From Micractinium sp. NFX-FRZ (Eukaryota > Chlorophyta > Trebouxiophyceae > Chlorellales > Chlorellaceae), in contig JAPTJF010000012.1 in assembly GCA_029339195.1 (NCBI GenBank), positions 124,001-188,000 of the forward strand: 64,000 bases of DNA, written 5' to 3'. The notes beneath the pieces were generated by a model. The model searched no databases. It had not been told where the DNA came from and saw nothing but the letters and a program-made list of their open reading frames with translations. The position numbers were made by a program, and so were the translations under genes. Position 1 is the stretch's first letter. Every line of letters starts with the position of its first letter. Positions 10,088 to 20,260 of this stretch are shown here, in pieces.

Positions 10088-13000
10088 ATGGACTCCGACC
10101 TGGTCCACGATTTTGATGACCTGGAGCTGCAGTTCGACGACGAGCAGCAGGTGGGGGGTTAGCGCCGGCAGCGTGCTCGCACGGCGTTCGAAAGCCTGGC
10201 CTTCTCACAGTGTGACACATGCTACTTGAAAACAGCCGGCGGAGCGCTGCTGAGCGGCCCGAGCTGGCTGGAGCACAGGGACCCCTCGGTTGGCCCCGAC
10301 ACGACAACGCTGCCCCGCCCCGCCCCCGCCGTCGGCAAGTCTTCGCGATCCTGCTGACTGGCAGCGCTATATCATTCTGTATGCAGGACAAGGGAAAGCG
10401 CCCTCTCCAGGAGGAGGAAGACGAGGAGGATGTGCAGCAGCAGCAGCAGCCGGGGTGCGGCGGCGAGGAGCGGGCCGCGAGCAACCGCTGCGGCCGCGAC
10501 GCTTCTGCCGCGGTGGACGTGGGCACCGGCGAGGAGCCTGCAGCACCTGGGAGCCCTCGGGAGTCTGAGGATGGGGACATGACCTGCGCCATCTGCCTGG
10601 GAGGCATTCCGCTGGAGAGCCTGGCAATGGTGAAGGTGAGGCCGTCGAGGGCGCCACTCCCAGGGGGTCCTCACCGCTGCTGTGTGGCAGAGGTCAGTGG
10701 CCGAGGTCAGATGCCTGCCTGCCTGGGGCCTTGCGCCATTACTGCAGGCAGCCCTGCAGCCAGCTGGGATGGCGGCGCGGCACTGCGCGCAGGCCCGCTA
10801 GTGGCAGCTGCTGTCGTCACACACCTCTAGGCCAGCAATGAACAGGGAGGTGTGCTGCCTCCCTGACCTGAGCGCATGCACGCCGTCTGCTTGCTGCCCG
10901 TCACCTGTACCGCAGGGCTGCGACCACATGTACTGCGTCACCTGCATCCTGCGCTGGGCGCTGCACCGCGAGGAGCCGTGCTGCCCGCAGTGCAAGCAGC
11001 CCTTCTCCTACCTTTTGACCTACCGCACGCTGGATGGAGAGCTGCAGGTGCCGGCGGGGGCGGGGTGGCTGGCGTGCTGGGCAGGCAGTTGCAGGCAGTG
11101 CACTGCCGTGGGCAAGACTGTCAGTGCATAGCAGGCAGCACTCTGCAGCTGGCAACGCTCGTGGCAGAGCAGCAAGGGGCCCTTGCAGGTGCCGGTGACA
11201 CGTTCACATCCCTGCCCGCCCTGCCAGCATGTGCCCCAGTTGCCTGCCCTGCTGCACTGCCACCTTGCCCACCCCGCTGCACCTGCCTGCCTACCTCTGC
11301 TCCCCTTCCCCTCAAACTTCCACACGCACCAAGCAGCCGGTGTGCCTGCCCTCACTCTGCCTGCCTGCACTCACCTCACCGCCCTGCTCACGCTTGGGCC
11401 GCCATCTCTGCCTCATCTTGGCCCCTGCCCCCGCAGGGCCTTCAACTGAGGACCCTGTGTGCCTGCCCTCACTCCGCCTGCCTGCGCTCCCCTGCGTCTT
11501 ACCCCCCCCTTCATCGTGGCCCCTGCCTCCCCCGCAGGACTTCCCCACCGAGGAGCCTGTGGTGCTGCTGAAGCGTGCGCGCTGGTTTGAGGAGCACCTG
11601 CGCTTTGAGGACGGGCGCAGCGCGTCGCTGGTGGAGCAGAGCAGGCTGGCCGACCAGATGGCGTGGCAGGTGGGCAGTGCCAGGTGGTGTTTCAGTGCGT
11701 GGGTGGTGGTGTCGGGGGTGGGTGGGAGTGCTGGGCAAAATGGCTGGGGCAGCGCCTGGCTGGTGGGCGGAGCAGGCTGGCAGACCAAGATGGCGTGGCA
11801 GGTGGGCAGGCTGGATGGATGGGAGCGCGGGCAGGCGTGGCGCAGCGCTGGCTGATGGGGCGGGCTGGCTGGCGGCCCAAGGTGGCATGGCAGGTGGGGG
11901 TGCACGGTCATGGTGGTGGCTTGGTGAGTGCCTGGGTGGTGATCAGGGCGGGACTGCAGGAGCTCCTCATCTTCCTTGCCGCCATGTGCTCTTCAGTAAC
12001 CAGCTCTGCATGTGCCGGAGGACGCCGGACGTCGTGGTTACCGACACAGGCTGAGGAGGTGAAGTCCCTCCCCCTCTCCTGCCCTTCTTCATCTCACTGT
12101 ACATGACCCTCAGCGAGTTGCTGCCGCCGCCGGCTGCAGGACTATGCTGGCGACTACGACCTGGCAGAGGACGAGGAGATTGAGTCGTTCTACTTCTCCT
12201 CTGCCGCCGGGCGTGCACGCATCACCCTGGGCAACCGGCGGTACGGCGAGGGAGGGTTCATCTCCGGCGGGCGGCGCCAGGTGTGCAGCTCTGTGGATGG
12301 GGGTGCCGCTGTGGGGGTGTGATGCCGTGCTGTGGCCAGAGCGCAGGCGATCCCAGTGCTAGCTCTGAAGGCAGCAGCGGTGGTGGTCGCGGTGTGTTTG
12401 TTAGAGGTGGCTGGGCACAGGTTGTTGTGGGGCAGAGGGCATGAGAGAGGTAGGGCAGCAGTGCAACGCCAGAGCGTCCTGCCTACGCGCCAAGGTTTCC
12501 CCCGCTCATTGGTGCTGATCCCACACTGCCATCCAACCCGCTTCTGCAGGCGCGGCCCGTGGTGGAGCGCAAGCGCAGCAACAAGATGGGGCATGCTGGG
12601 GAGCATGCTGGGGTGGGCACCCCGCCGGTGCACCCCAGCACCAGCGGCGCGCGCCACGCCACGCCCAACGCGGGCGGCGGGCGCAAGTCGCGCCCCGCCA
12701 GCGCCAGCGGCGCTCCGGGCAGCGCCGGCGCGGGTGCGAGCAGCGGCGGCGGCACGCCAGGTGGGTGGGTGAGGCAGGAACAGGCAGGTGCTTGCTGGGT
12801 GGGGCTGTCCGCCTGACCCAATGCACACCTCTGCTTCCAGCATTCGCTGCTGCTCAGCCCTGCCCGACTCCCCCAGCTCGCGCCACCAACACTCGGCTTG
12901 CCTGCGCTGCGCCGCGCTGCTCTGCAGGCCAGCAGCTGACGGGAGCCGACTTCTACGGCAGCTCCCCCGCCGGCTCGGGCGGCCTGTACGGCAGCAGCCC

Positions 13001-13109
13001 CAGCGGGAGCGGGCGCCGCGCGCGCCGCAACGCGCGCCGGGCCGCCCTGGATGCCGGCGTGGAGGCCGCCTCCTCCAACAGGACTGTAGGCTTTGGCGGG
13101 CGGGCCTGA
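10088..13109 (+). CDS. RING-type E3 ubiquitin ligase, plant RING family
   Basis: Seven exons: 10088-10150, 10387-10635, 10916-11047, 11538-11669, 12140-12280, 12550-12760 and 12928-13109, giving 369 residues. An acidic start is followed by a Glu/Gln-rich stretch and a C3HC4 RING finger at about residues 88-130: CAIC, then GCDHMYCVTCILRW and CCPQC. Zinc ligands are C88, C91, C106, H108, C111, C114, C127 and C130. After the RING come LLTYRTLDGELQ, then EEPVVLLKRARWF; as far as I recall, this order occurs in a small family of plant RING proteins. The C-terminal third is basic and Ser/Gly/Ala-rich. It probably transfers ubiquitin from an E2 to unknown targets. The stop at 13107-13109 is the simplest end; a possible donor just before it (ACT, GTAGGC) would allow a longer tail to 13427. 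Confidence 0.8.
11646..11900. repeat. Exon 4 end of the RING gene and two decayed copies in the next intron
   Basis: The true exon end with donor (CTGGCCGACCAGATGGCG then TGGCAGGTGGGC; 11646-11680) is repeated at about 11772-11811 and more loosely at 11862-11900. The GGCAGGTGGG donor context is kept in both intronic copies. Confidence 0.75.
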
Positions 13110-14925
13110 GGGCGGGCCTGAGCAAGCAAGCAAGGCACCTGGCCCTGTGGGCAGGTGGTGCCCCGTGCCGCTCCCCGTCTGGGCCTGCAGCGGAGCAGCA
13201 CGGCCAACGGATGGCCTCGCTGCGTGGCTAGCGCCACAGGCGCCTTGAGCCGCAGCCGCACGCTCTCGGTGCATCCCATCCGACCAAGTAGAACAGTTGT
13301 GCGCGTCGCCCAGCGCTGCCTGCGCAAGGCGTGGCCGCAGCAGGAGGCTGCAACCCAGCCGCTGCTCTGGGTACAGCTCCCGCTGCCGCTCAGCTTCCCC
13401 CAGCTCTTCAGTCCCAGCGCCAGTTGATAGGTAGGACGTGTGAGGTGGCCCTCATTCTGGGCTGCCGCTGCTTTCCATCTACCCCGTGTGTCCTTCAACA
13501 GCAAGCCTTGCAAAGAAGCTGTTCATTCGCCACTCCCCCACGGGCCTCCACCTGTGGGCCTCCAGTGTTGGTGCTCAGCACTGCTGCCTGTTTGTCAGGC
13601 GCCGAGCCTCGCTGCCTTGCGCATCGGTCCCACCTGGCCCCATGCCAGCGTGGCGGCCTCGCCTTCCAGAACCCACCCCGCCCCCTGTTTAATTGTACTT
13701 GACAACACTTGTACCCTGCTCACCCCCCTGTACCATGCCCCCCTCCCCCTACTTGAGCACATGCATGCCGTCTCCCCCATCCGCCTTGCCTTGTGTGCCA
13801 CCCCCTGCGCTCTCCATGCCGCCCCTTTTTTCCCACACCGCCCGGCGGGGCTGACTGCCGTGTGCACCCAGCCCCGGAATGAGCAGGGTACGCTGCACGC
13901 CACGCCACGCGTGGCGCCCACCCCACCTCTCCCACACCCTCCTGGCAATGACAGATTTTGTTAGCGGCCTCTCTGTCCCGCCCTCTGCATCTGCATCATC
14001 ATCACTCTTGCCCACTCACGCAGCACACCATGCGCAGCCGCCCTTTGTAACACCAGCATGCGCTGAAAGAACTGTAAGGGCTCGAGAAGAGTGGCAAGCT
14101 GCTTGTGTGGGTGCCTCCAAGTGGGGGCAGGTACTGGCACTGCTGGGCATGGCTCGGGCGGCACTGTCATTGAGGAGAGCACAGGGCACCACTGCCTAGA
14201 GTTGCAGGGAGTGCAGGCAGGCGGCTTCTCCTCTCTGACTGATGCTGGCTTGCTGCAGGGAAGGTAGGGGAGTAAGGGCGGCGCCTGCCAGGGCCACAGT
14301 GAGCCCTGCTGACCGCCACTGTGAGCGGACCGCCGCTGTAGCGGGTGGGCTATAGCTCCGCCGGCCGCCGATCGGGCACCGTGTTCGCATCACGCCTCCT
14401 CTTTCAACGCGTCACGGCCTCACAGGGCACTGGGAGTGCGGCAACGCGCAACGCGGTGAACCTGCTGTGCTGTGCTGTGCTGTGCAGCCAAGTCCCACAA
14501 GTCCTTGGCTCTGCGAGCGACCTGCACTTATTTCTCACACCCTCCTTAATCCTCCTCACCCAGGGGGACTTTTGGGGGTTGAGGGACACACACAGACTAG
14601 AAGCGTCCCGATACACTCCGCCGCGGCGGGCTTCGGCCCTGCCCCTTCGGGGCAACACTCTCCCACACCGGCGCGTCCAAGCCAAGTCTCCGCAGCCTCA
14701 ATGGTGCGCCCGCGCCCCGCGCATGCTGATCGTGCCGCCGCCGCAGCGCTACAGCGGGCTGCGGCACCCGAGGAAGCTTCGCATTGCAACAGCGCGATTT
14801 TGCAGCGGGCGTGCCAGCGGCCGCCGCCGCCACCGCCGCCCCCGCCGGCCGCCGCCCCGCCGTCATGCGCCATGAACCTCTTACGGACTTGGCACTTTCT
14901 TCCCTCCCGCTGCTCTCCCCTGTAG
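13110..14925. other. 3' UTR of the RING gene, then unresolved upstream part of the next gene
   Basis: About 1.8 kb without a gene I can resolve. TGTAA signals near 14046 and 14073 probably end the RING transcript. The rest must hold the promoter and at least one 5' exon of the gene whose visible exons begin at 14926, because that first visible exon has no ATG in frame. An Arg/Pro-rich open stretch at 14700-14873 is a candidate exon, but no donor joins it in phase. Confidence 0.45.
14046..14077 (+). terminator. TGTAA poly(A) signals for the RING gene
   Basis: Two TGTAA motifs (14046-14050 and 14073-14077) lie about 0.94 kb after the RING stop. TGTAA is the common green-algal polyadenylation signal; assignment to this gene is by position only. 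Confidence 0.45.
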
Positions 14926-16326
14926 GTGACCTCCTTCGGCCCGTTCTTCGTGCTCACCATTGAGCGTAAGGGGTGCAGCACCACCCTGTCGGTGCCCTCC
15001 TCCTTCTCCCCTCCCACACGCCGCCAGCGCCTCGTTGACTGGCTGAAGAAGGAGGGGTGGGCGGTGCGCGGAGGTGCTGGCACCTCCGTCGCCGGCGGCG
15101 CTCCTGCCGCCACCGAGGCGGCTGCCCACGCTGCGGAGCTACTGTTCGTGCGCGACGTGCTGGGACCCCTGCGCCTGCGCCCCGGCGCGGTACCCGAGAA
15201 GGTGGGTGGGTGGGCCGGGAAGGTTCAGTCTGGTCGGGCGGGCGTTGCGTTTGCCGTCAGCAGCGGCGGCTCTTGACCAATGGGCGGTCTGTTGGCGATG
15301 GGGCTGCCTGTTCACGGCTGATGCGCTCTGCGGTCATGCCCTGAAACGGAGCAACACACTTGGCGTGCAGTGTGCTGCCCTGGCTGCGGGCATCCTGTCG
15401 CGCCGCTTGCTCAGCCAGCGCTCTGATCCCTGCTCCTCACCACACCCCGCCTGACGCCTCCCCCCACCTTCCCCTCCCCTCCTTCCCCCACCCACCCCTC
15501 CCTGCAGGCGGTGGCCCGCCTGCTCGGCGTCGGTGTGCTGGCACTGCACCGCCGCTGCGAGGCCCTCTTTGCCCAGCGCTGGTCCGAGTTCCTTCTCGCC
15601 CGCTGGCCTGAGGCCCCCGCCCCCTCCCCCACCCCCTCGCCCGCACCCTCGTCCGCACCGGCCCCCTCTCTCACCCTTCCGGTGGTCGCCCCCGCACCCC
15701 CCGCGCTCCCCCTGGCCCCGCTGCCGCCCCTGGCGCTGCTGCCAGCCGCCAGCGAGGCGGGCGAGGTGTGCCAGGAGGACAGCCTGGTGGCCTTCCTCTT
15801 GGGCTGCACCGCCGGCAGCACCTGCTGCGGCACCCCCGGCTGCTGCCACGCGGCCTGTGTCGGCGACAACGGCGAGGAGCTGGAGTCCTTCTTTCTGATG
15901 GGCGTCGCGTCCGATGACCTGGCGGCTGCGGCGGCGGCAGAGGCGGAGTGGGAGGCGGCGGTGCCGCCCACCCCCACCCCAGCCCCCATGCCAGCGGCGG
16001 CGGCGGCGGCTCAGGCGCCGCTGTTTGTGCCGGTGCCTACGGTGGCGCGGCCGGCGGTGGTGCCGATGGCAGCTGCGGCGCAGCCCACGGCCGTGCAGCA
16101 GCCAGCGGCGGTGCAGCCCCTTGCTGCTGCCGCCTGCTGGGTGCCTCTGGACCTCTCGGCCGACGTGCCCGACGCGCCCCCCGGCTTCTGCCCCGACCTG
16201 CTCGCCTCTGCTGAGCTGGACGGCGCTGAGCTGGCGGCGGCTGCTGACCTGGACGGCGCGGAGCTGCTGCGAGACGACGTGATGTGGGACCTCTTCCCGC
16301 CCACGTCCCCACTCCCAGGCCTGTGA
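14926..16326 (+). CDS. Pro/Ala-rich protein with a Cys-rich motif, 5' end missing
   Basis: Two exons are clear: 14926-15201 and 15508-16326 (stop TGA), joined in phase 0. The first reads SFGPFFVLTIERKGCSTTLS, then VPSSFSPPTRRQRLVDWLKK; the PFF-x-L-T and LSVPSSF pattern is faintly like a B3 DNA-binding fold, which I would not rely on. The second exon has a short helical stretch, then long Pro/Ala/Ser runs, a compact Cys cluster CTAGSTCCGTPGCCHAAC, and an acidic end with DVMWDLFPP. An acidic, hydrophobic tail after low-complexity linkers would suit a transcriptional activator, but this is a guess. Upstream exon or exons with the ATG were not resolved. I do not recognise the family. Confidence 0.55.
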
Positions 16327-17591
16327 GGTGGCCTCTTCACCTGGCCTGCCTCTGAACAACGACTTGCGAGCCTCTGGGCCCCGCCCAGCGCCTGCGCCCC
16401 CAGCCCCCAGCGCTGCATTGACCCCCGGCGCATGTGCTGCGGGCGCTGCGCCAGCGCTAGAGCGCCGCGCCCAAATTGAACAAAAAGCAACACCTCTTCT
16501 ATAAACAGCTTCTGTCCACCGCGCTTCTGCCTGCTGAAGCAGCCAACCCCCTGTTCGCGCCCCCCACTCCCCACGTATGCACGGTTTGCCCATTTTTGGG
16601 GCGGGCCGCGCCGGCAAGGCGCGCGCCTTTACGCCCCCCAAAAAACCCAATCACTCTGCATTTGTGTGTCATGCTCCCCCTCCCCTCTGCCCCCTTTTCC
16701 TGAGAAGAAAACTCGATTACTCCCCCACCTGCCTCTGTCCCTTTGTCTGTGCGCCCATGCCCATGCGTTGCCACCCCTCCTCCCGGCTAGCCATCCGAGC
16801 CTACCCCCCATTGTTGTGACTTATTCCCAACACAAAAAAAGGAAGCCCCATGTGCCACCTCCCCCCCTGTGCCACCCCACCCTCGCCCCCCTCCCCACAC
16901 ACTTGCTCCTTTTTCCTAGTCCACCCCTCTGCACTCCTCATCACACTTTCTGCGTCACCCGCTTTCCATGCACTGCATGTTTGTGCCCTTATCCCCCATC
17001 CAAAAAAAGAACACATTTGTTGGTGGCCCCCTGCCATGTCTCCTTACGACAAAAAACCATCAAATGCCTCGATACATGTGAGGCGACACACGCCCATCCA
17101 CTCCTTCTTTCCCCACTGCACACGCATGTGATCCCAGCCGTACCTTGCCCCTCTTTTGTGTGTTCCTAGCGACAAGCCTTTCATTTCCGACCGAGCCACT
17201 CGTGCGACGCGGGCTGCAACGCCCGCTCTCCCGCTGGCATGCCATGCCACCCACCCACCCTATTTTTTCTCCCCCAGACGCGTCATATGAGATCCTGAAC
17301 ATGACATGCCCTCAAGCCCCAAAAAACAATACAATCCCATGGGTGGCTGTGGCCTGCACTGAAGCGCCCGCTTGCTGCTGTGCGCGGTGCAGGCCGGCCG
17401 CCCCTTCCCCTTCCCGCCCTGTTGCTCAATGTCGAGCTGGTTGTGCCTCATTAATATGCACAAGTAGATGCACCTAGCAGAATACCACTCGATGTAACCT
17501 CAACGCATGCACACACAGAGGGGGAGGGCAATGAGAGAGGGAGCGTGGCACAGCAGCAGGGTCCAGGCTGGGCGCCCTTGGTGATGCTGGC
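16327..17591. other. 3' UTR and intergenic region with A-runs
   Basis: About 1.26 kb after the stop at 16326. It is C/T-rich with several short A-runs (near 16640, 16835, 17003 and 17050), unlike the more even composition around it, and has no exon-like structure. A TGTAA motif at 17493-17497 may end the preceding transcript. Confidence 0.5.
17493..17497 (+). terminator. TGTAA poly(A) signal
   Basis: First TGTAA after the stop at 16326, about 1.17 kb downstream. This is long for a 3' UTR, so the assignment is tentative. Confidence 0.3.
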
Positions 17592-17786
17592 ATGCCAGCC
17601 TGCCGCGCCTTCTGGCGCTGGGCTGCCGACCACCCGCCCCTGCGCCGCATCGTGTTTGATTTTGATGAGGAGCGTGAGGGGCGGTACCATGAGGGGTTGT
17701 TCGCTGAGGTGCTCCGCCTGCAGCGGTGCCGCCCCTCCTGCCTCATCCAGCCCGCCACCACTTTGAAGAGGGCTTCCTGGGTTTGA
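17592..17786 (+). pseudogene. Broken copy of the C-terminal end of the F-box/LRR gene
   Basis: The frame reads CRAFWRWAADHPPLRRIVFD, then RLQRCRPSCL. It matches the C-terminal part of the intact gene around 19746-19895 (WRAFWRWAADHPPLRHLAFD, then LQRYRPSLNV). The DNA is close to identical over the first 40 or so bases, so the copy is fairly young. Upstream F-box and repeat exons are absent and the end differs (TLKRASW then stop at 17786). A TGTAA at 17830-17834 follows. It may be the last exon of a lost tandem neighbour. Confidence 0.7.
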
Positions 17787-18027
17787 TACCAGATGTTCAA
17801 CCTCCGACACTTGCGTTAATCATCTTGGTTGTAACATGTTCTTCTCACATGGAAGGTGGCCGCATTGGGCATGACAGCTGTGTGTGGGTTGAGATCATGA
17901 GAGGGGGGCGAGAACAGTCAGTGGTCGTCTGCTGGCGCCAACCAGGCACACCTGAATGAAGGCGGAATGACTGCTCCTTTCACGGTCGCAATGCTCAGCC
18001 ACGACAGTCCCTTTCATCCCTTGCACA

Positions 18028-19948
18028 ATGCCGCCGCGCAGAGGGCGCCGGAACTCTGCTCCAGCCGCGACCATTGGGTCGCTGCCAGACTCACTGCTGG
18101 CGCACTGCCTGAGCTCCATAGACCTGCACGAAAGGTGCGGCATTGGAAAGCTCCGCAGAGCCCTCCAAAACAAGCAAAGAGGTTTGGGTGGCGCTCGCAA
18201 GTTGGAAGGCTGCTGAGCCCCTAAGCCAGGTGTAGCTGAAATCGTTACTGACTCGCGTCGCCGTCCCGCAAGCGGTTGTGCCTGCCCCACCCCTGCCTGC
18301 CCCACCCCTGCCTGCCGCCCGCCTGCCTCACCGCCCCAACCCTCAACCTGTGCCCCGCTTGCCCTGCAGGCTGAGCACCCTGTGCCTCGTGTCCAAGCGT
18401 TTCCATGCGGTCTGCTCTGGCCCTGAGCTGATAAGCAGTCTGGGCGTACGCATCAAGAGCGTGCAGCAGGCGGAGGCGCTGCTGGGCTGGCTGGCGCGCC
18501 ACGGGCGTCACCTCCGTGAGCTGGAGCTGTCCGAGGCCAACTACCTGAGCGGGCCCGAGGCAGCCAGCATGGCTGCTGCCGTAACCTGCTGCCTCACCGC
18601 CGCAGCCTCTGTGGCGGCGCAGCTGGAGAGTCTTTACATCGCCAACGGCACGCCGCTGTGCAACACCGCGTGGCTACCAGCCATGCGTGCGCTGCGGCAC
18701 GTTGACCTGCGCTACCAAGGCCTGCATGGCCCCATCCCGGCGAGCATCAGCTGCCTGCCTGCGCTGCGCAGCTTGTCGCTGCTCACGGAACACGTTCCCC
18801 TGGCATCGGCGGCGGCCCTGCCCAAGTCGATCTCAAAGCTGACCCTTTGGGGCCCGATTGGCCGCGACAGGTCCCGCTTTGAGATGCAGCCGCAGGTGAG
18901 CACAGGCGGTGGGTCGGTTGTTGTGTGCGGGGTGGTGCGACTATTGCAGCGGGAAGCTTGAACGCTGGTGCTGTGTGCACGTGCCTGCCAGCTGCACCCG
19001 CGTGGCAGCACCCACCTGGCCACGTGCAGCCCACCGGCAGCTGGCTTGAAGGGGCTGCGTCAGATGACGCTCATGCATGCCTGAGTGTTGGGGGGCAATG
19101 CTCCAACTGACGGGGCAGGCCACTCGTTGTGTTGATGCTGATGCGGGTGATTCCCTGGCATGTTGCTGGCACTGACCCCCCTGCACCTGCAGTTCCTGCT
19201 GACCGGCCTGCAACGCCTGGAGCTCCATTACGTCCCCTACTCGGCTGCTGGCATGCGCGGGCTGAGCCGCCTGAGCAGCTTGACAAGCTTGTTTATGACA
19301 TCCAGCTGCCTGCCTGCCAGCGTGGGGGCATTGACGGGCCTGCGGCAGCTGGAGCTGGAGACCTGGACCAGCGGGGCAGGGGGCAGCTCGGAGCAGCTGA
19401 ACGCCCTACTCGCCCCGCTGTCAGCTCTGACCTGCCTCATGCTGTGGGGTGCACGCCCTTTTGCCACCCCACCAGCGCTGGCGCGGCTGTCGCAGCTGCA
19501 GAACTGCATGGTGTACAGCGAGGCAGCAGCGGCGGCAGAGGAAGAAGAGGGCGGCGAGGGCGCAGAGCAGCTGCCAGTGGCGCAGCAGCTGCTGCCAGCC
19601 GGCCCCTGGCTGCAGTCGCTGCGCTGCGTAGCAGCCCGCTGGCACGCGCTGGTGGGCAGCCTGCCCGCCCTGCAAGCGGCAGCCAACCTGGAGATGCTCT
19701 TTATTGATGACGTGCCGGATGCACCCGGGCCCTCGCAGCTGCCAGCCTGGCGCGCCTTCTGGCGCTGGGCTGCCGACCACCCACCCCTGCGCCATCTGGC
19801 ATTCGATGTTGATCAGGGGGATGGGCCCTTCCCCCAGCAGTTGGTTGATGACCTGCTCTGCCTGCAGCGCTACCGCCCCTCCCTCAACGTGTACCGCGTC
19901 GACGGCAGCGAAAAGGAAGGTTTCAAATGCTTGATAGATGGAGAGTGA
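18028..19948 (+). CDS. F-box / leucine-rich-repeat protein
   Basis: Three exons, 18028-18134, 18370-18895 and 19193-19948, give 462 residues. An F-box-like start is split across the first intron: SLPDSLLAHCLSSIDLHER joins LSTLCLVSKRFHAVCSGPEL (residues about 17-55). It continues into leucine-rich repeats with LRELELSE, LESLYIANG, LRHVDLRYQGLHGPIPASI, LPALRSLSLL, LQRLELHYVPYSAAGMRGL and LRQLELETW. Such proteins usually serve as the substrate-binding part of an SCF (SKP1-cullin-F-box) ubiquitin ligase. An acidic low-complexity insert (EEEEGGEGAEQ) interrupts the repeats. The end (PAWRAFWRWAADHPPLRHLA) is duplicated as a fragment at 17592-17786. The targets are unknown. Confidence 0.8.
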
Positions 19949-20260
19949 CTTCTGTATGATTGTACCCTGACTGTCTGAGCCTTTCAAAACAAGTCGCTGC
20001 ACCTGAGGTCATAAGGCAGGGGCTCCGTTGCGCTTGCTGGTGGCAATGGCCGGCCGGCGGGCGGTGACAGTGCGCCATGCCTGGCTGGGCGCCTGGACAC
20101 ATGCCCTCGACCATCTCGCGACGTTTCTGGCTCCCTTTGCAACCCAATATTGGCGTGCCGCACCCAGCAAGCCGCGAGCTGCCCGCACGTCGCACTTGCA
20201 TTTCCCATCTCGCCGCCGAACCGAAACCCCGGAGCGGCACCAACGGAAGCAGCGTGCAGA
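19949..20260. other. Short intergenic region
   Basis: About 310 bp between the F-box/LRR gene and the oxygenase gene, both on the plus strand. It should contain the 3' UTR of the first and the promoter of the second. No clear signal is seen. Confidence 0.4.

Noticed and set aside
15334..16650. 438-codon open frame on the minus strand
   Set aside because: It is the antisense shadow of the Pro/Ala-rich gene at 14926-16326; GC-rich third positions keep the opposite strand free of stops. The product is mostly Arg, Gly and His.
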